From Platanthera guangdongensis (Eukaryota > Streptophyta > Magnoliopsida > Asparagales > Orchidaceae): a stretch of 64,000 nt of DNA. The stretch is from NCBI GenBank assembly GCA_039583875.1, contig CM077159.1, forward strand, positions 5,692,499-5,756,498, read 5' to 3'. The position numbers and the translations under genes are program-made. This document shows positions 52,690 to 64,000 of the stretch, piece by piece; within the stretch, counting starts at the first letter, position 1; every line of letters starts with the position of its first letter. Below the pieces are notes generated by a model, which saw only the letters and a program-made list of their open reading frames with translations, was not told the origin of the DNA and searched no databases.

Positions 52690-53480
52690 CCTGTGCGGAC
52701 AGCTTTGGCGGACTGGGCGGACTGGGCGGACTGTGGGTTGCGGCCTGGTGAGAAGTCTGGTGGAAGCCGGCTGTGTTCTGAGCGGGTTGTTGCATGGTGT
52801 CCGCGGTTTGGTGCGGCCTGGTATCTGCGGATAGAGAGGCTTGCGGACTGGTGCTTTGCTCAGTGGTCGCGGGTGCAAGTTTGCGCTGTTGGCGGGTTGG
52901 TTCAAGTTCGCGGGAAGCCTTGCGGACTGGCGTGTCCGCGGTTTTGGCTGTTGCGGACTGGGCCTTGAGCTTGGCTGAGGCCTTGTCGAGCTCAGGTGTT
53001 ACAGCAGGTCTTGCTGTGGAGACCGGTTGGCGGACTGGTGTTTGGAGTCCGGGAGGAAGCTGCTGTGTTGGACAAGTGCGAGGAGCTCGCGGACTGGTTG
53101 CGGTCTGTGCTAGGGTGTTTGGCGGACGGGACTTTGTGTCCGCCATGCTCGCACTGGCCCTTGATGGTTTTGGACTTGGTCACACTTGGTGTCAAGTTCA
53201 TGGTGTCCGCCGTATCCGCGAAGTCCGCTGTGACCGGGCGGACTGTTGCTGTTTGCCTTTGGTCGTGGACTTGTGGCGGATTGAGGTGTGAGTCTTGCGG
53301 ACTGCCTCGGGTTGGTGCGGACTGCCATTGAAGAGGGTGCTGTCCTGCAGTGGTTGGAGCTTTGCGGGCTGGTGCCTTGTCCGCTTAGCTTGGGCGGACT
53401 GGAGAGGGTTCGTCAAATGGTTGCCTTGCTCCTGGCGGTTTCCCTTGGTGACTGGCTAAGTCCTCGCGGACTGAGCGGAC
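52690..53480 (+). repeat. GCGGACTG motif array in copia-D U3
   Basis: More than twenty dispersed GCGGACTG/GCGGACGG or reverse-complement GTCCGC motifs, three of them in direct tandem near 52710-52735, upstream of the TATA box. Not palindromic as units, but CpG-bearing and arranged like the arrays of the other LTR families. Confidence 0.7.
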
Positions 53481-53552
53481 GGTCGTTTGTATTCGCGCGG
53501 GCTGGGGCGGTGTCGCTATCTCATGGGCGGTGACCACACTCCTCACCTGGCC

Positions 53553-53561
53553 TATAAATAG
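53553..53561 (+). promoter_or_regulatory. TATA box of copia-D LTR
   Basis: TATAAATAG within GGCCTATAAATAGGACC; the copy in the 3' LTR is at 59405-59413. Confidence 0.75.
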
Positions 53562-54269
53562 GACCCCCCTGGCACATCTACAGTAACCTAAGTAACGTGA
53601 GTGAACAGTAAATTGGGTTGGGCGAGTGCTGCGGTCTGTGTTTTTCAGTCCGCGCGGATTGTTTCAGGCTGACGGTTTGTTGTGTGCAGGTCGCGCGGAT
53701 AACTTCAAGGAGCCAGGAGTTTGGCTGTGACTTCGGTCAGTGCTTGGAAGTGTGCGGTCTCTGCGGACTCAGCAGGAGGTCGCTCTGCGACTTGTCAGTT
53801 CTGTTTCAACTTTCCCAGCTTCAATAACCTGTCCGCCGGCTTCAGGCGGGTAGGGGAGTTCCTCAGTTCGGGTTCAGCAGGAGGCGAATAACGGTCTGTC
53901 CGCGCGGCCTCGCGGTCTCGGCGGACTCCGTGGTATTCGGCGGATTGCAGCATAGCTTGGGCGAGCTCAGCGGTCTCGGCGGTCTCGGCGACCTCGCGGT
54001 CTCGGTGGACTGGAGTGCTGTCCGCCCGGCTTGTTTTTTGGTTTCTTCTGTTTACAGCTGTAATACTAGCGAAATCATGTCTCGCTATGTATGCCTCGGA
54101 TTGTAAAGAAGTGAATGCATAATAAGATCTTCTTGTGCTTCCATTGTTTTGTTGGGTGCAACCTCTAGTCCTTGGGTTTTCCGCAGGTTCAGCGTGCGAA
54201 CTGGGTAGTTCCGAAGATATTAATTTGGTGTTTGGGCTATCTTGCTGACCACGTTGAGAAAATTTAACA

Positions 54270-54287
54270 TGGTATCAGAGGCAGGTT
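54270..54287 (+). other. Primer binding site of copia-D
   Basis: TGGTATCAGAGGCAGGTT, 17 of 18 matches to the initiator tRNA-Met complement, directly at the LTR end. Confidence 0.92.
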
Positions 54288-54410
54288 CCTGAGGTTGCGG
54301 AGGTTCAGTTGCGTGAGCGGAGGTCAGCCAGTGTTGTTACTCAGTGATTGAGTGGTGATCAACCTGTGTTGTTGCTCGGAGCTGCTGAAGGGTACCAACA
54401 GGTGGTTGCA

Positions 54411-57400
54411 ATGGAAGGAAGCTTAGCAAGAGGTCTGGGCATTGAACTCTTAACGCCGACTAACTATAAAAAGTGGAAGTCGTGCATGAAGAGTTATCTT
54501 CTAGGCGAGGAGCTGTGGGAAGTTGTCGGTGGAGACGACAGACAGGAAGTTACTGCTGCTTTCGGTACTGCTGAGCAGGTGAGGCTCTGGAGAAGAACTA
54601 ATGCTAAGGCAGAGTTCGTTCTGAAGAGAGCTGTCTCTCCGGAACTGTTTGATCACATCATTGGATGTGAGTCGGCTGCTGATATTTGGACAACCATTGA
54701 TGAGTTGTTCAATAGGAAGAATGTGGCGCGGCTTCAGTTCCTGGAGAATGAGTTGGCCAGGGCAACTCAGGGAGACCTTTCCATCTCCAGGTACTTCTTA
54801 AAGATGAAGAGCTTGTGTGCTGAGCTGTCGGCACTGGATCCTGATGAGACTATCTCTGAGGCAAAGATGAAAAGGCACATTTTCCGCGGCTTGCGGAAGG
54901 AGTATGTGGCCTTTGTTACGTCTGTTCAAGGGTGGGCTACTCAGCCGTCTCTGCTGGAGCTGGAGAATCTGCTTGCCTCGCAGGAGAGCTTAGCAAGGCA
55001 GATGGCTGGAGTGAATCTGAATCAGGAAGGCAGCGAGGCTCTCTTCTCAGGCAAGAAGAAGGGATGGGAAGGGAAGAAGAAGAAGAAGGTGCAGGCCGCT
55101 GTTGAGAAGGAGACTTCAACTTCATATCCGCCGGAGAGGAGCAATGCTCCTAAGGACTGGAAGAAGAATCTGAAGTGCTACCGGTGTCATCAGCGAGGGC
55201 ACTTCAAGCGGGACTGCAAGGTCAAACTGCAGCCTGGGCATGCTGCGGGAAAGGAGGAAGCTTGCTCGCGAAGTGAAGAAGCAGAATGGGGAGGAGCTTT
55301 CATGACGGGCACTTGTGTCCGGGCCTTATCTGCTGAGGACTTCAACAGCGAGTGGATCATCGACTCTGGGTGTGGTCATCACCTCACCGGAGACAAGTCG
55401 AAGTTCACCTCCATGCAGGCTTACTCAGGTAATGAAGCTATTATCACTGCTGATAATACTGTTTATGCAGTAGAGAAGGAGGGGGTCGTGTCTTTGGGTT
55501 GTGATCAGGGGCCACTCACGTTAAGGAGTGTGTATCACGTGCCGGGCATGAAGAAGAACCTCTTCTCGGTGACCAACGCGGTGGACGCTGGGTATCACGT
55601 TCTGTTTGGGCCAACATACGTGAGGTTCCTTCGCAACGTATCAGCGGTGAAGGCTGATGTTGCTCATGTTGGGAGGAGGGTGAAGAACTTGTTTGTTCTT
55701 TCCACCAGTGCCTATGTTGATAAGATGAGAGCCAATGATAGTGCGGCTATCTGGCATGAGAGGCTGGGGCATGTTGGCATGGACAAGCTAAAGGCAATGG
55801 CGAGTAGAAGTCTGGTGAGGGGGTTGCCGATGTTGTCCTCCTTTGGTGATGGGCATGTTTGTGCGGGCTGTCAATACGGTAAGGCACATCGCATTCCGTT
55901 TGATAAATCTCAAACAAGGAGCAAGAAACCATTGAAGTGTATTCATGGCGACCTGATGGGACCGACTGTTACTGCCAGCCTTGGTGGAAGCAAATACATG
56001 CTTGTCTTGGTTGATGACTACTCAAGGTATACTTGGGTGTACTTCTTAAAGGAGAAGTCGGAAGCCTTTCATTTGTTCGTGGAGTTCAAGGAGTTGGTAG
56101 AAGGCCGGCTTGGCTTGCGCATTAAGAAGTTTAGAACTGATAACGGGGGGGGAGTTTGTCTCCTCCGAGTTTTCTAACTTCTGCAGGAAGCACGGGATCC
56201 AACGGGAGCTTACATGTGCTCACACTCCACAACAAAATGGGGTAGCGGAGCGAAAGATCCGTCATTTGACGGAAACCTGCAAATGCTGGCTGCATGCGAA
56301 AGATATCCCGAGGTCCTTTTGGGCGGAGGGAATGTCTTGTGCTGCATATGTTATCAACCGGATGCCACTCAGCCCTATCAACATGAAGACTCCTATTGAG
56401 CTGTTGCTGAAGGAGAAGCCGAGTGTTGGACACCTTCGGGTGTTCGGTTCAACTTGCTACGTGCATGTCCCGGATGCTTCACGGACAAAGCTGGATGCGA
56501 AGGCAAGGAAACTTGTCTTTGTTGGCTATGATGAGCGGAAGAAGGGATGGAAGTGCATGGACCCTGTGACGAAGAAGTTCGTGGTGTCAAGAGACGTTGT
56601 CTTTGACGAGCTGACGTCATATGGAGGTGGCTCGGTGGAGCCTACCGGAAGTAGCAAGGTTGAGGAAGCACCGGTGGAGGCTGCTGAAGGCTTGGAAGAG
56701 GAGCTTGCTGTTTCACCAGCAGCTCCTGTTGCTTCGAACTCCGAGGCTGAGCCTTCTGGCTCAGGAAGCAGGGGGAGCACTGCTCAATGCTTGCCCCAGG
56801 TAGGAGTGGAGCCTGAAGAAGCAACGGAAGCCGTGAGCAAGGAGCCATGTCTTCGGAGATCGAAGAGGGTGGTTAAGCCACCGGCTCGGTACTGTGATGG
56901 GAATGCAGTGAGCTTTGTCTCCTGCTTCTTTGCAGGTCCTCTGGATGAGCGAGAGCCTGCAAACTTCAACGAGGCCACTGGAGTGAAGGAGTGGGATGAT
57001 GCCATGAAGGAAGAGATTGATGCTCTGAAGAAGAATGAAACCTGGGACCTTGTGCCCAAGGTTGATGGCGTTACTCCGGTTACTTGCAAGTGGGTGTATA
57101 AGTTGAAGAAGAAGGATGATGGGAGCATTGATCGGTTCAAGGCTCGCCTGGTCGCTAGAGGATTCTCACAGCAGTATGGAGAAGACTATGAGGAGACATT
57201 CAGTCCAGTTGCGAAGATGACGTCTGTAAGAGTGGTGATCGCCTTGGCTGCTTGCAAGGGATGGAGGTTGTGGCAACTTGATGTGAAGAATGCTTTTCTT
57301 TACGGAGAGATTGACAAGGACATCTTCATGGATCAGCCGCTTGGTTTCGTCTCTGAGAAGCATCCGGACTATGTCTGCAAACTCAGGAAGGCTCTCTATG

Positions 57401-58500
57401 GGTTGAAGCAAGCTCCTCGAGCGTGGTATGGGAAGATTGCAGAGTACTTGCAATTCTGTGGATACCTGGCTTCTAACTCGGACTCAAGCTTGTTCGTCAA
57501 GAAGAAGGGAGAGCTAAGAGTCTTGGTCCTGCTGTATGTGGATGATATGATCATCACAGGGAACTCGGAGGAGGAAGTAGCAAGGCTCAGGGGAGAGCTT
57601 GCTATACGCTTCGAGATGAAAGACTTGGGAGAGTTGCATCACTTTCTTGGTCTGGAAGTGGAGAGGAAGGAGTGCGGGGTTCTCATTAGCCAGAAAGGGT
57701 ATGCTGATCGCATTGTGAAGCGGTTTGGCATGGGCGAAGGGAAGAAGTGCTCTACTCCACTGGAACCTGGGCTAAAGCTTCGACGAGATGAGGGAAGGGT
57801 GCTTAATGATCCCTTGGTGTTCAGGGCTCTTGTTGGGAGCTTGATCTATCTGACGATTACAAGGCCGGATATAGCTTATGTTGTTGGCCGAGTAAGTTGA
57901 TATATGACTGAACCAAGGAGTTCTCATCTAGTGGCGGCGAAGGGGATTCTGAAGTATGTCAAGGTGACTTCTGAGATGGGACTCCTCTATAGAAGGGATG
58001 CGGAGGTTGCGTTGCTCGGGTACACGGATGCTGACTATGGCGGTGATTCGGATGATCGAAGGTCTACTTCAGGTTATGTGTTCACTTGCGGTTCAGCTAG
58101 CATCTCGTGGTGTAGCAAGAAGCAGGACTCGGTGTCGGTTTCAACCACGGAGGCGGAGTATAAGGCTTCGGCCTTGGCTGCTCGGGAAGCCGTTTGGTTG
58201 AGGAGACTCATAGAGGATGTTCATGAAGAAGTGCAAGGGCCTACTTTACTCCGGGGTGACAATGAGAGTGCTCTCAAACTGGTAAATAATCCAGTGTGTC
58301 ACGCCAGGACCAAGCATATAGAGATTGATCACCACTTCATCAGGGAGAAGGTGTTGGAGGGGTCTCTGCTGGTCGGGCATGTTCGGAGTGAAGATAATCT
58401 TGCTGACATCTTCACGAAGTCGCTGTCGAAGGGGCCCTTTGAACGCTTGCGCAGCTTGCTGGGCTTGGTCACCACTTCTCACTTCAAGGGGGAGTGTTGA
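54411..58500 (+). pseudogene. gag-pol: Copia-D Gag-Pol polyprotein, two lesions
   Basis: ATG 54411 (MEGSLARGLGIELLTPTNY). Gag with UBN2-type core (KSYLLGEELWEVV, FLENELARATQGDLSISRYF), zinc knuckle CYRCHQRGHFKRDC (~255), protease EWIIDSGCGHHLTG (~315), pre-integrase IWHERLGHVGMDKLKAM with CAGCQYGKAH, integrase VLVDDYSRYTWVYFL and TPQQNGVAERKIRHL, RT WQLDVKNAFLYGEIDKDIFM with catalytic YVDDMI, RNase H GYTDADYGGDSDDRRSTSGY and STTEAEYKASALAAREAVW. Lesions: eight G's at ~56145-56152 where seven keep the frame, and TGA at 57898-57900 where relatives have Arg (CGA to TGA). The final codons overlap the PPT and end six bases inside the 3' LTR. Confidence 0.95.
58484..58494 (+). other. Polypurine tract of copia-D
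   Basis: CAAGGGGGAG directly before the 3' LTR start TGTTGAA; it also codes the last residues of Pol (KGEC). Confidence 0.85.
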
Positions 58501-60121
58501 AATTTGTGAAGTGGAAGTGGGTGACGGGACAGGCCGCGCGGCCTGTGCGGACAGCTTTGGCGGACTGGGCGGACTGGGCGGACTGTGGGTTGCGGCCTGG
58601 TGAGAAGTCTGGTGGAAGCCGGCTGTGTTCTGAGCGGGTTGTTGCATGGTGTCCGCGGTTTGGTGCGGCCTGGTATCTGCGGATAGAGAGGCTTGCGGAC
58701 TGGTGCTTTGCTCAGTGGTCGCGGGTGCAAGTTTGCGCTGTTGGCGGGTTGGTTCAAGTTCGCGGGAAGCCTTGCGGACTGGCGTGTCCGCGGTTTTGGC
58801 TGTTGCGGACTGGGCCTTGAGCTTGGCTGAGGCCTTGTCGAGCTCAGGTGTTACAGCAGGTCTTGCTGTGGAGACCGGTTGGCGGACTGGTGTTTGGAGT
58901 CCGGGAGGAAGCTGCTGTGTTGGACAAGTGCGAGTAGCTCGCGGACTGGTTGCGGTCTGTGCTAGGCTGTTTGGCGGACGGGACTTTGTGTCCGCCATGC
59001 TCGCACTGGCCCTTGATGGTTTTGGACTTGGTCACACTTGGTGTCAAGTTCATGGTGTCCGCCGTATCCGCGAAGTCCGCTGTGACCGGGCGGACTGTTG
59101 CTGTTTGCCTTTGGTCGTGGACTTGTGGCGGATTGAGGTGTGAGTCTTGCGGACTGCCTCGGGTTGGTGCGGACTGCCATTGAAGAGGGTGCTGTCCTGC
59201 AGTGGTTGGAGCTTTGCGGGCTGGTGCCTTGTCCGCTTAGCTTGGGCGGACTGGAGAGGGTTCGTCAAATGGTTGCCTTGCTCCTGGCGGTTTCCCTTGG
59301 TGACTGGCTAAGTCCTCGCGGACTGAGCGGACGGTCGTTTGTATTCGCGCGGGCTGGGGCGGTGTCGCTATCTCATGGGCGGTGACCACACTCCTCACCT
59401 GGCCTATAAATAGGACCCCCCTGGCACATCTACAGTAACCTAAGTAACGTGAGTGAACAGTAAATTGGGTTGGGCGAGTGCTGCGGTCTGTGTTTTTCAG
59501 TCCGCGCGGATTGTTTCAGGCTGACGGTTTGCTGTGTGCAGGTCGCGCGGATAACTTCAAGGAGCCAGGAGTTTGGCTGTGACTTCGGTCAGTGCTTGGA
59601 AGTGTGCGGTCTCTGCGGACTCAGCAGGAGGTCGCTCTGCGACTTGTCAGTTCTGTTTCAACTTTCCCAGCTTCAATAACCTGTCCGCCGGCTTCAGGCG
59701 GGTAGGGGAGTTCCTCAGTTCGGGTTCAGCAGGAGGCGAATAACGGTCTGTCCGCGCGGCCTCGCGGTCTCGGCGGACTCCGTGGTATTCGGCGGATTGC
59801 AGCATAGCTTGGGCGAGCTCAGCGGTCTCGGCGGTCTCGGCGACCTCGCGGTCTCGGCGGACTGGAGTGCTGTCCGCCCGGCTTGTTTTTTGGTTTCTTC
59901 TGTTTACAGTTGTAATACTAGCGAAATCATGTCTCGCTATGTATGCCTCGGATTGTAAAGAAGTGAATGCATAATAAGATCTTCTTGTGCTTCCATTGTT
60001 TTGTTGGGTGCAACCTCTAGTCCTTGGGTTTTCCGCAGGTTCAGCGTGCGAACTGGGTAGTTCCGAAGATATTAATTTGGTGTTTGGGCTATCTTGCTGA
60101 CCACGTTGAGAAAATTTAACA
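58495..60121 (+). repeat. 3' LTR of copia-D
   Basis: Exact-length partner of the 5' LTR. Differences seen: two near 58934-58968, one near 59531, one near 59857 and one near 59910. Confidence 0.96.
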
Positions 60122-62714
60122 GGTCTCACCTAAGAGTCTGAGAAAGGTACTTCAACTACCTAGGACTAAGGAAGAAGAAGATGTTTCTGCTACTAAGACT
60201 AGAGAAGCATTAACATGGTGTGGTTTGGACTCAAATCTGAAAATAGGATCTGTTTTCAATAGGAAGGGAATGAATTTGCAAGGCAAATGTTTATCTGAAA
60301 TTGTTGGCAAAGTTATCTTGACCAAGCCTGGAAGGCATGATAGAATATCTGCTTATATGTTTAGTCTAATGACAAGAATTATCTTCAAACTAGAAACTGA
60401 TTGGACTGCAGTTGTGTTTGAGAAGATAAAGGAGAGTATGAAGAAGCCCAATTTGGGTAGGATTCTAAGTCTTTACCTGGCTGGTAGTATACCAGAGGTC
60501 ATGAGTCAAGTAGTTGGAACTAAGATCAACCACATGAGGAAGATGGATATGAGAATCTTCTCTAGGTGGGATAGAGTCTTGATCAAGGAAATGCCAACTC
60601 CTGAGAAGGAAACACCCCTAAAGAAGAAGAAGAAGACAGCCCCTGTGGCTCAAGAATCATCAAGCAGCTCTGAAGAGGATGTAGTGTTCACTCCAGATGA
60701 GGAAGACACTGGAAATGTTGGACAATCTCCAGCTAGATAAGAAGATGCAGAGAGGCAGGGGGAGCTACCACAAGCTAGCCCAATACACCAGGATTCAATC
60801 CAGGGTGAGCCTCTATTGGTGGAAGAGCCAACTCCACTAGAAAGTGAACAAGCTACCCACACAATACTTGAGGTAATAACTGAAGTTAATGAATTAGATT
60901 TCCCTATTGAGGATGATGTTTTGTCTGATTCATTACCTAATGTTAATCAGTAAACACAAACACATAGCCAACCCCAAGATGTTGTCATGGAGGACACATC
61001 TGTTGCTGATCAAGTTGTTGATGGGATAAGAGTTTCTCCAGCTCATACTCAACAGGAATTTACCCTAGAAGAGCTATTCCCAGACCTTCTCCAAACAGAC
61101 ATTGAGAAAGAAAGTGCTGCTGTTGAGGGGGAGAAAGTCATTATTGAGGGGGAGCAAGTGGAGAATATAGAGAACACTGCAGGCATAGAGACTGAGAAGC
61201 CCAAGGATGCTGAGCAACCACCTAGGACTGACAAGGATTTACCTTCAAGCCCTAAGGACAGGGTTGATATTGCAAGCACATCTGCTTCTGAAGATGAAGA
61301 GGCTGCAAGAGCCAAGAAGAGAAAATTTCAAGTTTTCAAGAGGAGGAGCCAGACATATAAGAAAGCTTTACAAACAATAGCACCACAGCCTGCCCCATCT
61401 ACAGATTTCAGTTCTCTGATGGTTGCATTACAAATAAAGATGGATGAGCAAAGGCAAGCAATAGAAAAATATATAGATGAGGGGCATAAGTCATTACAGT
61501 TTGATCTTGCACAAGATATTAAGTCAATTAGATTTGAAATGAATCTGAACAAGAAAGAGATGACTGACTGCTTCCATAAGGGAGGAAATGCAGTAGTCTT
61601 TTTGGCTACTCATCAAGAAAATATCAAGAAACAAATTGAAGACCTGGTAGTAAAGCAAGGCTATATCCTGGAAAACCAGATAAGAATGAAAGATAATTTG
61701 ACTGAATCACACAATGTGATAGTCACTGAGATGCAGAATCTGGCTGCTGCTCAAACTACAGCAAGGACTACTGCCCAGGAAGAGTTTGATAAGAAGTTCC
61801 AAGAGCACATCACTGCTGTTAAAACTGCTATAGAAGACTCTCAAAAAGCTATAACTGACAAGATCTAAAGGTTGAAACCTTTCTATAAAGATGGAGTAAA
61901 TTATCTGAATGCACAGATAAGATTTCAGAAAGATGATCTGAGGGATCACATTGAAAGAGAAGTCATAAAGGGGGAGAGAGTGTTAGTCAAAGCAGGCTCT
62001 GATCATGCAAAGTGGATTTCAAATTCCATCAGAGCCACCCTTGGATATCCTCCATTATGTGATGATGACAATGTTGCAGAGTCTGGGATTAATCCTGCAT
62101 ATCTTGGAGGGGAGAAAGCTGAAGTGGCTCAAGTAATATACCCTCCACCAGACTTTGATATGATACATCAAGACATACAATCAATGTATAGCCCTCCTGA
62201 GGGAAATCAGAAGGTCATCATAGAAAAAGTAGTTCAGCCAGTGCTAGAGGCTATACTGAAAGAACAAGAGGCTTTGCAGAAAGAACAAGAAGCCCAATTG
62301 TCTAAGAAGAGATTCAGGGAACAAGCTGAATTGAGGCCTGATTTTGAACAGTGGAGCCCCAGCTCCAGGAATATCATTTTGACTTCATGGAAGGCTGCCA
62401 AGGACAATATCCAGGATAGAAACAAGTGGTATTCTGAACTGGAGTGGAGGAAGCATGAGTCTAGGTAAGAGGCAATTGTGCAATATAGAAGAAAGGCTAA
62501 GATGGGAAAGTTACCTCCTACTGCCCAGGAGCCTAGCAAGTACTTTCCAAAGCCTTATCATTACTTTGAAAGGCAAAAGATCAAAGCTGAAGAATTGAAA
62601 AAGAAGGATCTTAAAGGAAAGAAGCCTGCTGCTGCTGAAGATGTTGAAGCCCATGTCCAAGCAAATATACAATCTGGAAAGGGCATAGTGATCAAGGAGC
62701 CTGGGCAGCAATAA
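60122..62714 (+). pseudogene. SIRE-A third ORF, part 2 (after copia-D)
   Basis: Continues part 1 in frame after the GGTCT duplication; together 944 codons including the stop. Globular N-terminal rest (KIGSVFNRKGMNLQGK, DRISAYMFSLMTRIIF, MRKMDMRIFSRWDRVL), acidic middle, heptad-like segment (IEKYIDEGHKSLQFDLAQ, MNLNKKEMTDCFHKGGNAVV), then YPPPDFDMIHQDIQSMY and a basic tail (FERQKIKAEELKKKD) ending at 62714. Stops at 60738, 60951, 61866 and 62466, none at a position shared with SIRE-B, so both copies descend from an intact ORF. No signal peptide or membrane span seen. Function unknown. Confidence 0.85.
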
Positions 62715-62974
62715 GATAGAATTTTTCTTTAGTTTACAGTTGTAATCATTTGATTTTAAACTCTCTGTAAACTTTTGAATAATGAAAATATTAAAGTTGT
62801 TAGAACAATGTGATATATGTTCAACTATTACATTAATTGTTCTGAGATATGGTATATATATGTTTTGTTTAATACATGTTTATGTACTTACCCTGTTATA
62901 TAATCTTGTTTTACATCATACTGTGATTTTGTTATGTATGGTGTATATCATTGATTAAGGGTTATGACTTCTCC
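62715..62974 (+). other. 3' untranslated region of SIRE-A
   Basis: AT-rich, no ORF, alignable with SIRE-B 33437-33711; contains TAATGAAAATATTAAAG-like stretches but no recognised signal beyond the PPT. Confidence 0.65.
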
Positions 62975-62988
62975 AAATACGGGGAGAT
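62975..62988 (+). other. Polypurine tract of SIRE-A
   Basis: AAATACGGGGAGAT abuts the 3' LTR; one change from the SIRE-B tract AAATAGGGGGAGAT. Confidence 0.87.
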
Positions 62989-64000
62989 TGTTGGGTACAT
63001 TGGAATAAATATACCTGATTTGAAGAAGTCTCACCCTACTCAATGATATACATCAAAATGTATTTGATGTATTTTGAGTTTAGTTGTGCAGGTTAAGTAT
63101 TTGCAGGGAAAGCTGAAAAGTTTCTAAGTCCATGTGTCGACACCCAGAAGGAAAGTGTCGACACTTAAGAAGACTTGTGTCGACACCCAGAGAAGCAGTG
63201 TCGACACTTGGAGTAATTGTGTCGACATCAGGAGTGCAGAGTCGACACCAGAAGGAAAGTGTCGACACATACAGTTTGTGTCGACACACAATGAAGAAAT
63301 GTCCAGTGAAGCAGTGTCGACACTTAGAAGGAGTGTCGACACCCAGAGGAACTTTGTCGACATCAGAAAGTGTCGACACTTGGAGGCTGTGTCGACACTC
63401 AGTAAATCTTCAACAGAGTTTAAGTACAGGTGTCGACATAATGAAGAATGTGTCGACACACAGCAAAAGTCTCAACACATGAAGAAAGTGTCGACACTAG
63501 GAGGCTGTGTCGACACTCAGCAAATTTCAACAAATTCTAAGTACAAGTGTCGACACAAAAAAGATGTGTCGACACTCAGCCAAAGTCTCAACACAAGAAG
63601 AATGTGTCGACACAAGGAGAAGTGTCGACACTCAGCAAAAGTATCAACACAGAAGGCATGTGTCGACACTGAACAAGTTCAACACAAGAAGATGTGTCGA
63701 CACAAAAGAGTTGTGTCGACACTTAGCAGAATTCAACTAAGTACTGAAGAACAAGGAGTTGTGTCAACACACAATATTAGTGTCGACACATGTTTAAGAT
63801 GCAGTGTCGAGAAGTAATTTCTACAACACAAGGACTTGTGTAGACACCATGAAAGCTAGTGTCGACACTTAGTCTACTTGTGTCGACACTTGGTCTATAA
63901 GTGTCGACACTTAAGGACTGACTGTCTCGACACTTTCAGACAGTTACAGAAAATTCAAGAAGTGACTGGATGACATGATAGCTGCCATTCCAGCCGGTCT
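62989..64000 (+). repeat. 3' LTR of SIRE-A, truncated by the window end
   Basis: Aligns without large indels to 44720-45735. The palindrome array occupies 63134-63935. The TATA box and the remaining ~870 bp lie beyond the window, followed presumably by CCAGG and the N-terminus of LINE-C ORF1. Confidence 0.94.

Larger units (their letters stand above)
52643..54269 (+). repeat. 5' LTR of copia-D
   Basis: TGTTGAAATTTG...AATTTAACA, 1,627 bp, GC-rich. U3 (52690-53480) is rich in GCGGACTG and GTCCGC motifs. TATAAATAG at 53553-53561 predicts transcription from ~53585. The downstream leader has more GCGGTCTCGGCGG units (53900-54030). Open frames in it on both strands look non-coding. Confidence 0.96.
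52643..60121 (+). mobile_element. Copia-D: young complete Ty1/copia element (7,479 bp)
   Basis: Two 1,627-bp LTRs (52643-54269 and 58495-60121) that differ at five positions by eye and have no indels. Target duplication GGTCT (52638-52642 and 60122-60126). PBS, single gag-pol frame, PPT. It belongs to a different copia lineage from the SIREs: shorter, no third ORF, no palindrome array, RNase H of the Tnt1/Tork-like GYTDADYGGD type. Inserted in SIRE-A, it is the youngest datable insertion here. Confidence 0.96.
44720..64000 (+). mobile_element. SIRE-A: SIRE-lineage Ty1/copia element with nested copia-D
   Basis: Plus-strand element; 5' LTR 44720-46603, PBS, gag, candidate intron, pol, spacer promoter, third ORF split by copia-D (52643-60121), 3' UTR, PPT, and the first ~1,010 bp of the 3' LTR before the window ends. 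The left target site is CCAGG (44715-44719); the partner is off-window. By eye the aligned LTR parts differ at about two dozen positions in ~1,010 bp, so it is clearly older than copia-D. Confidence 0.94.

Noticed and set aside
52794..53533. Several overlapping open frames in the copia-D LTR (and copies at 58646-59385)
   Set aside because: GC-rich LTR sequence is open in many frames; the frames overlap on both strands and lack domains.
60122..60740. Independent host gene downstream of copia-D
   Set aside because: It continues in frame from 52399-52642 across the GGTCT duplication and matches the SIRE-B third ORF.
1..64000. Host protein-coding, tRNA or rRNA genes
   Set aside because: Every recognisable coding stretch belongs to a retrotransposon; the tRNA-Met-like 18-mers are primer binding sites with no tRNA body around them.

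Overview
The window looks like intergenic heterochromatin of a large, repeat-rich angiosperm genome. I found no host gene. Almost all 64 kb is assigned to nested retrotransposons: three L1-type LINEs, three SIRE-lineage Ty1/copia elements (called Z, B and A), one Ty3/gypsy chromovirus, one solo LTR of another family, one young copia element (D) and a 374-bp foldback insertion. The initiator-Met tRNA primer binding sites, the SIRE reverse transcriptase/RNase H type and the plant LINE ORF1 with a zinc knuckle point to a seed plant. The species cannot be named from sequence alone.

Layout. 1-3580: minus-strand SIRE-Z (gag, PBS, 5' LTR) inserted into LINE-1. 3581-5919: LINE-1. 5933-11967: LINE-2, a close relative of LINE-1 in the same orientation. 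11968-44719: an older minus-strand LINE (LINE-C), split by three insertions. These are the gypsy chromovirus (12871-25748, target duplication TCCAC), the foldback (27125-27498, AGTGT) and SIRE-B (31399-44391, CACCA). The gypsy carries a 3,070-bp solo LTR (15622-18691, TTAGC) at its integrase/chromodomain junction. 44720-64000: plus-strand SIRE-A, also inserted in LINE-C ORF1, with copia-D (52643-60121, GGTCT) inside its third ORF. Inferred order: LINE-C first; then the gypsy, SIRE-B, SIRE-A and the foldback; then the solo LTR in the gypsy and copia-D in SIRE-A. Copia-D is very young, with five differences between its 1,627-bp LTRs.

Most notable biology. (1) SIRE-A and SIRE-B both carry, at the gag/protease junction, a 117-nt segment with GT-AG borders that contains a conserved in-frame stop and whose removal keeps the frame. 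The unrelated gypsy has a 93-nt segment with the same logic. This suggests intron retention gives Gag and splicing gives Gag-Pol. (2) The SIRE LTRs hold phased arrays of the palindrome GTGTCGACAC, about one per 20-21 bp, just upstream of a TATA box. A second such array plus TATA box lies between pol and a third ORF in both A and B, which looks like an internal promoter. (3) The third ORF (about 944 codons) has a coiled-coil-like, charged composition and no visible membrane segment. (4) The solo LTR leader has an array of stem-loops with a compensatory stem change. (5) The gypsy LTR and the solo LTR share unusual CpG palindromes although they belong to different families.
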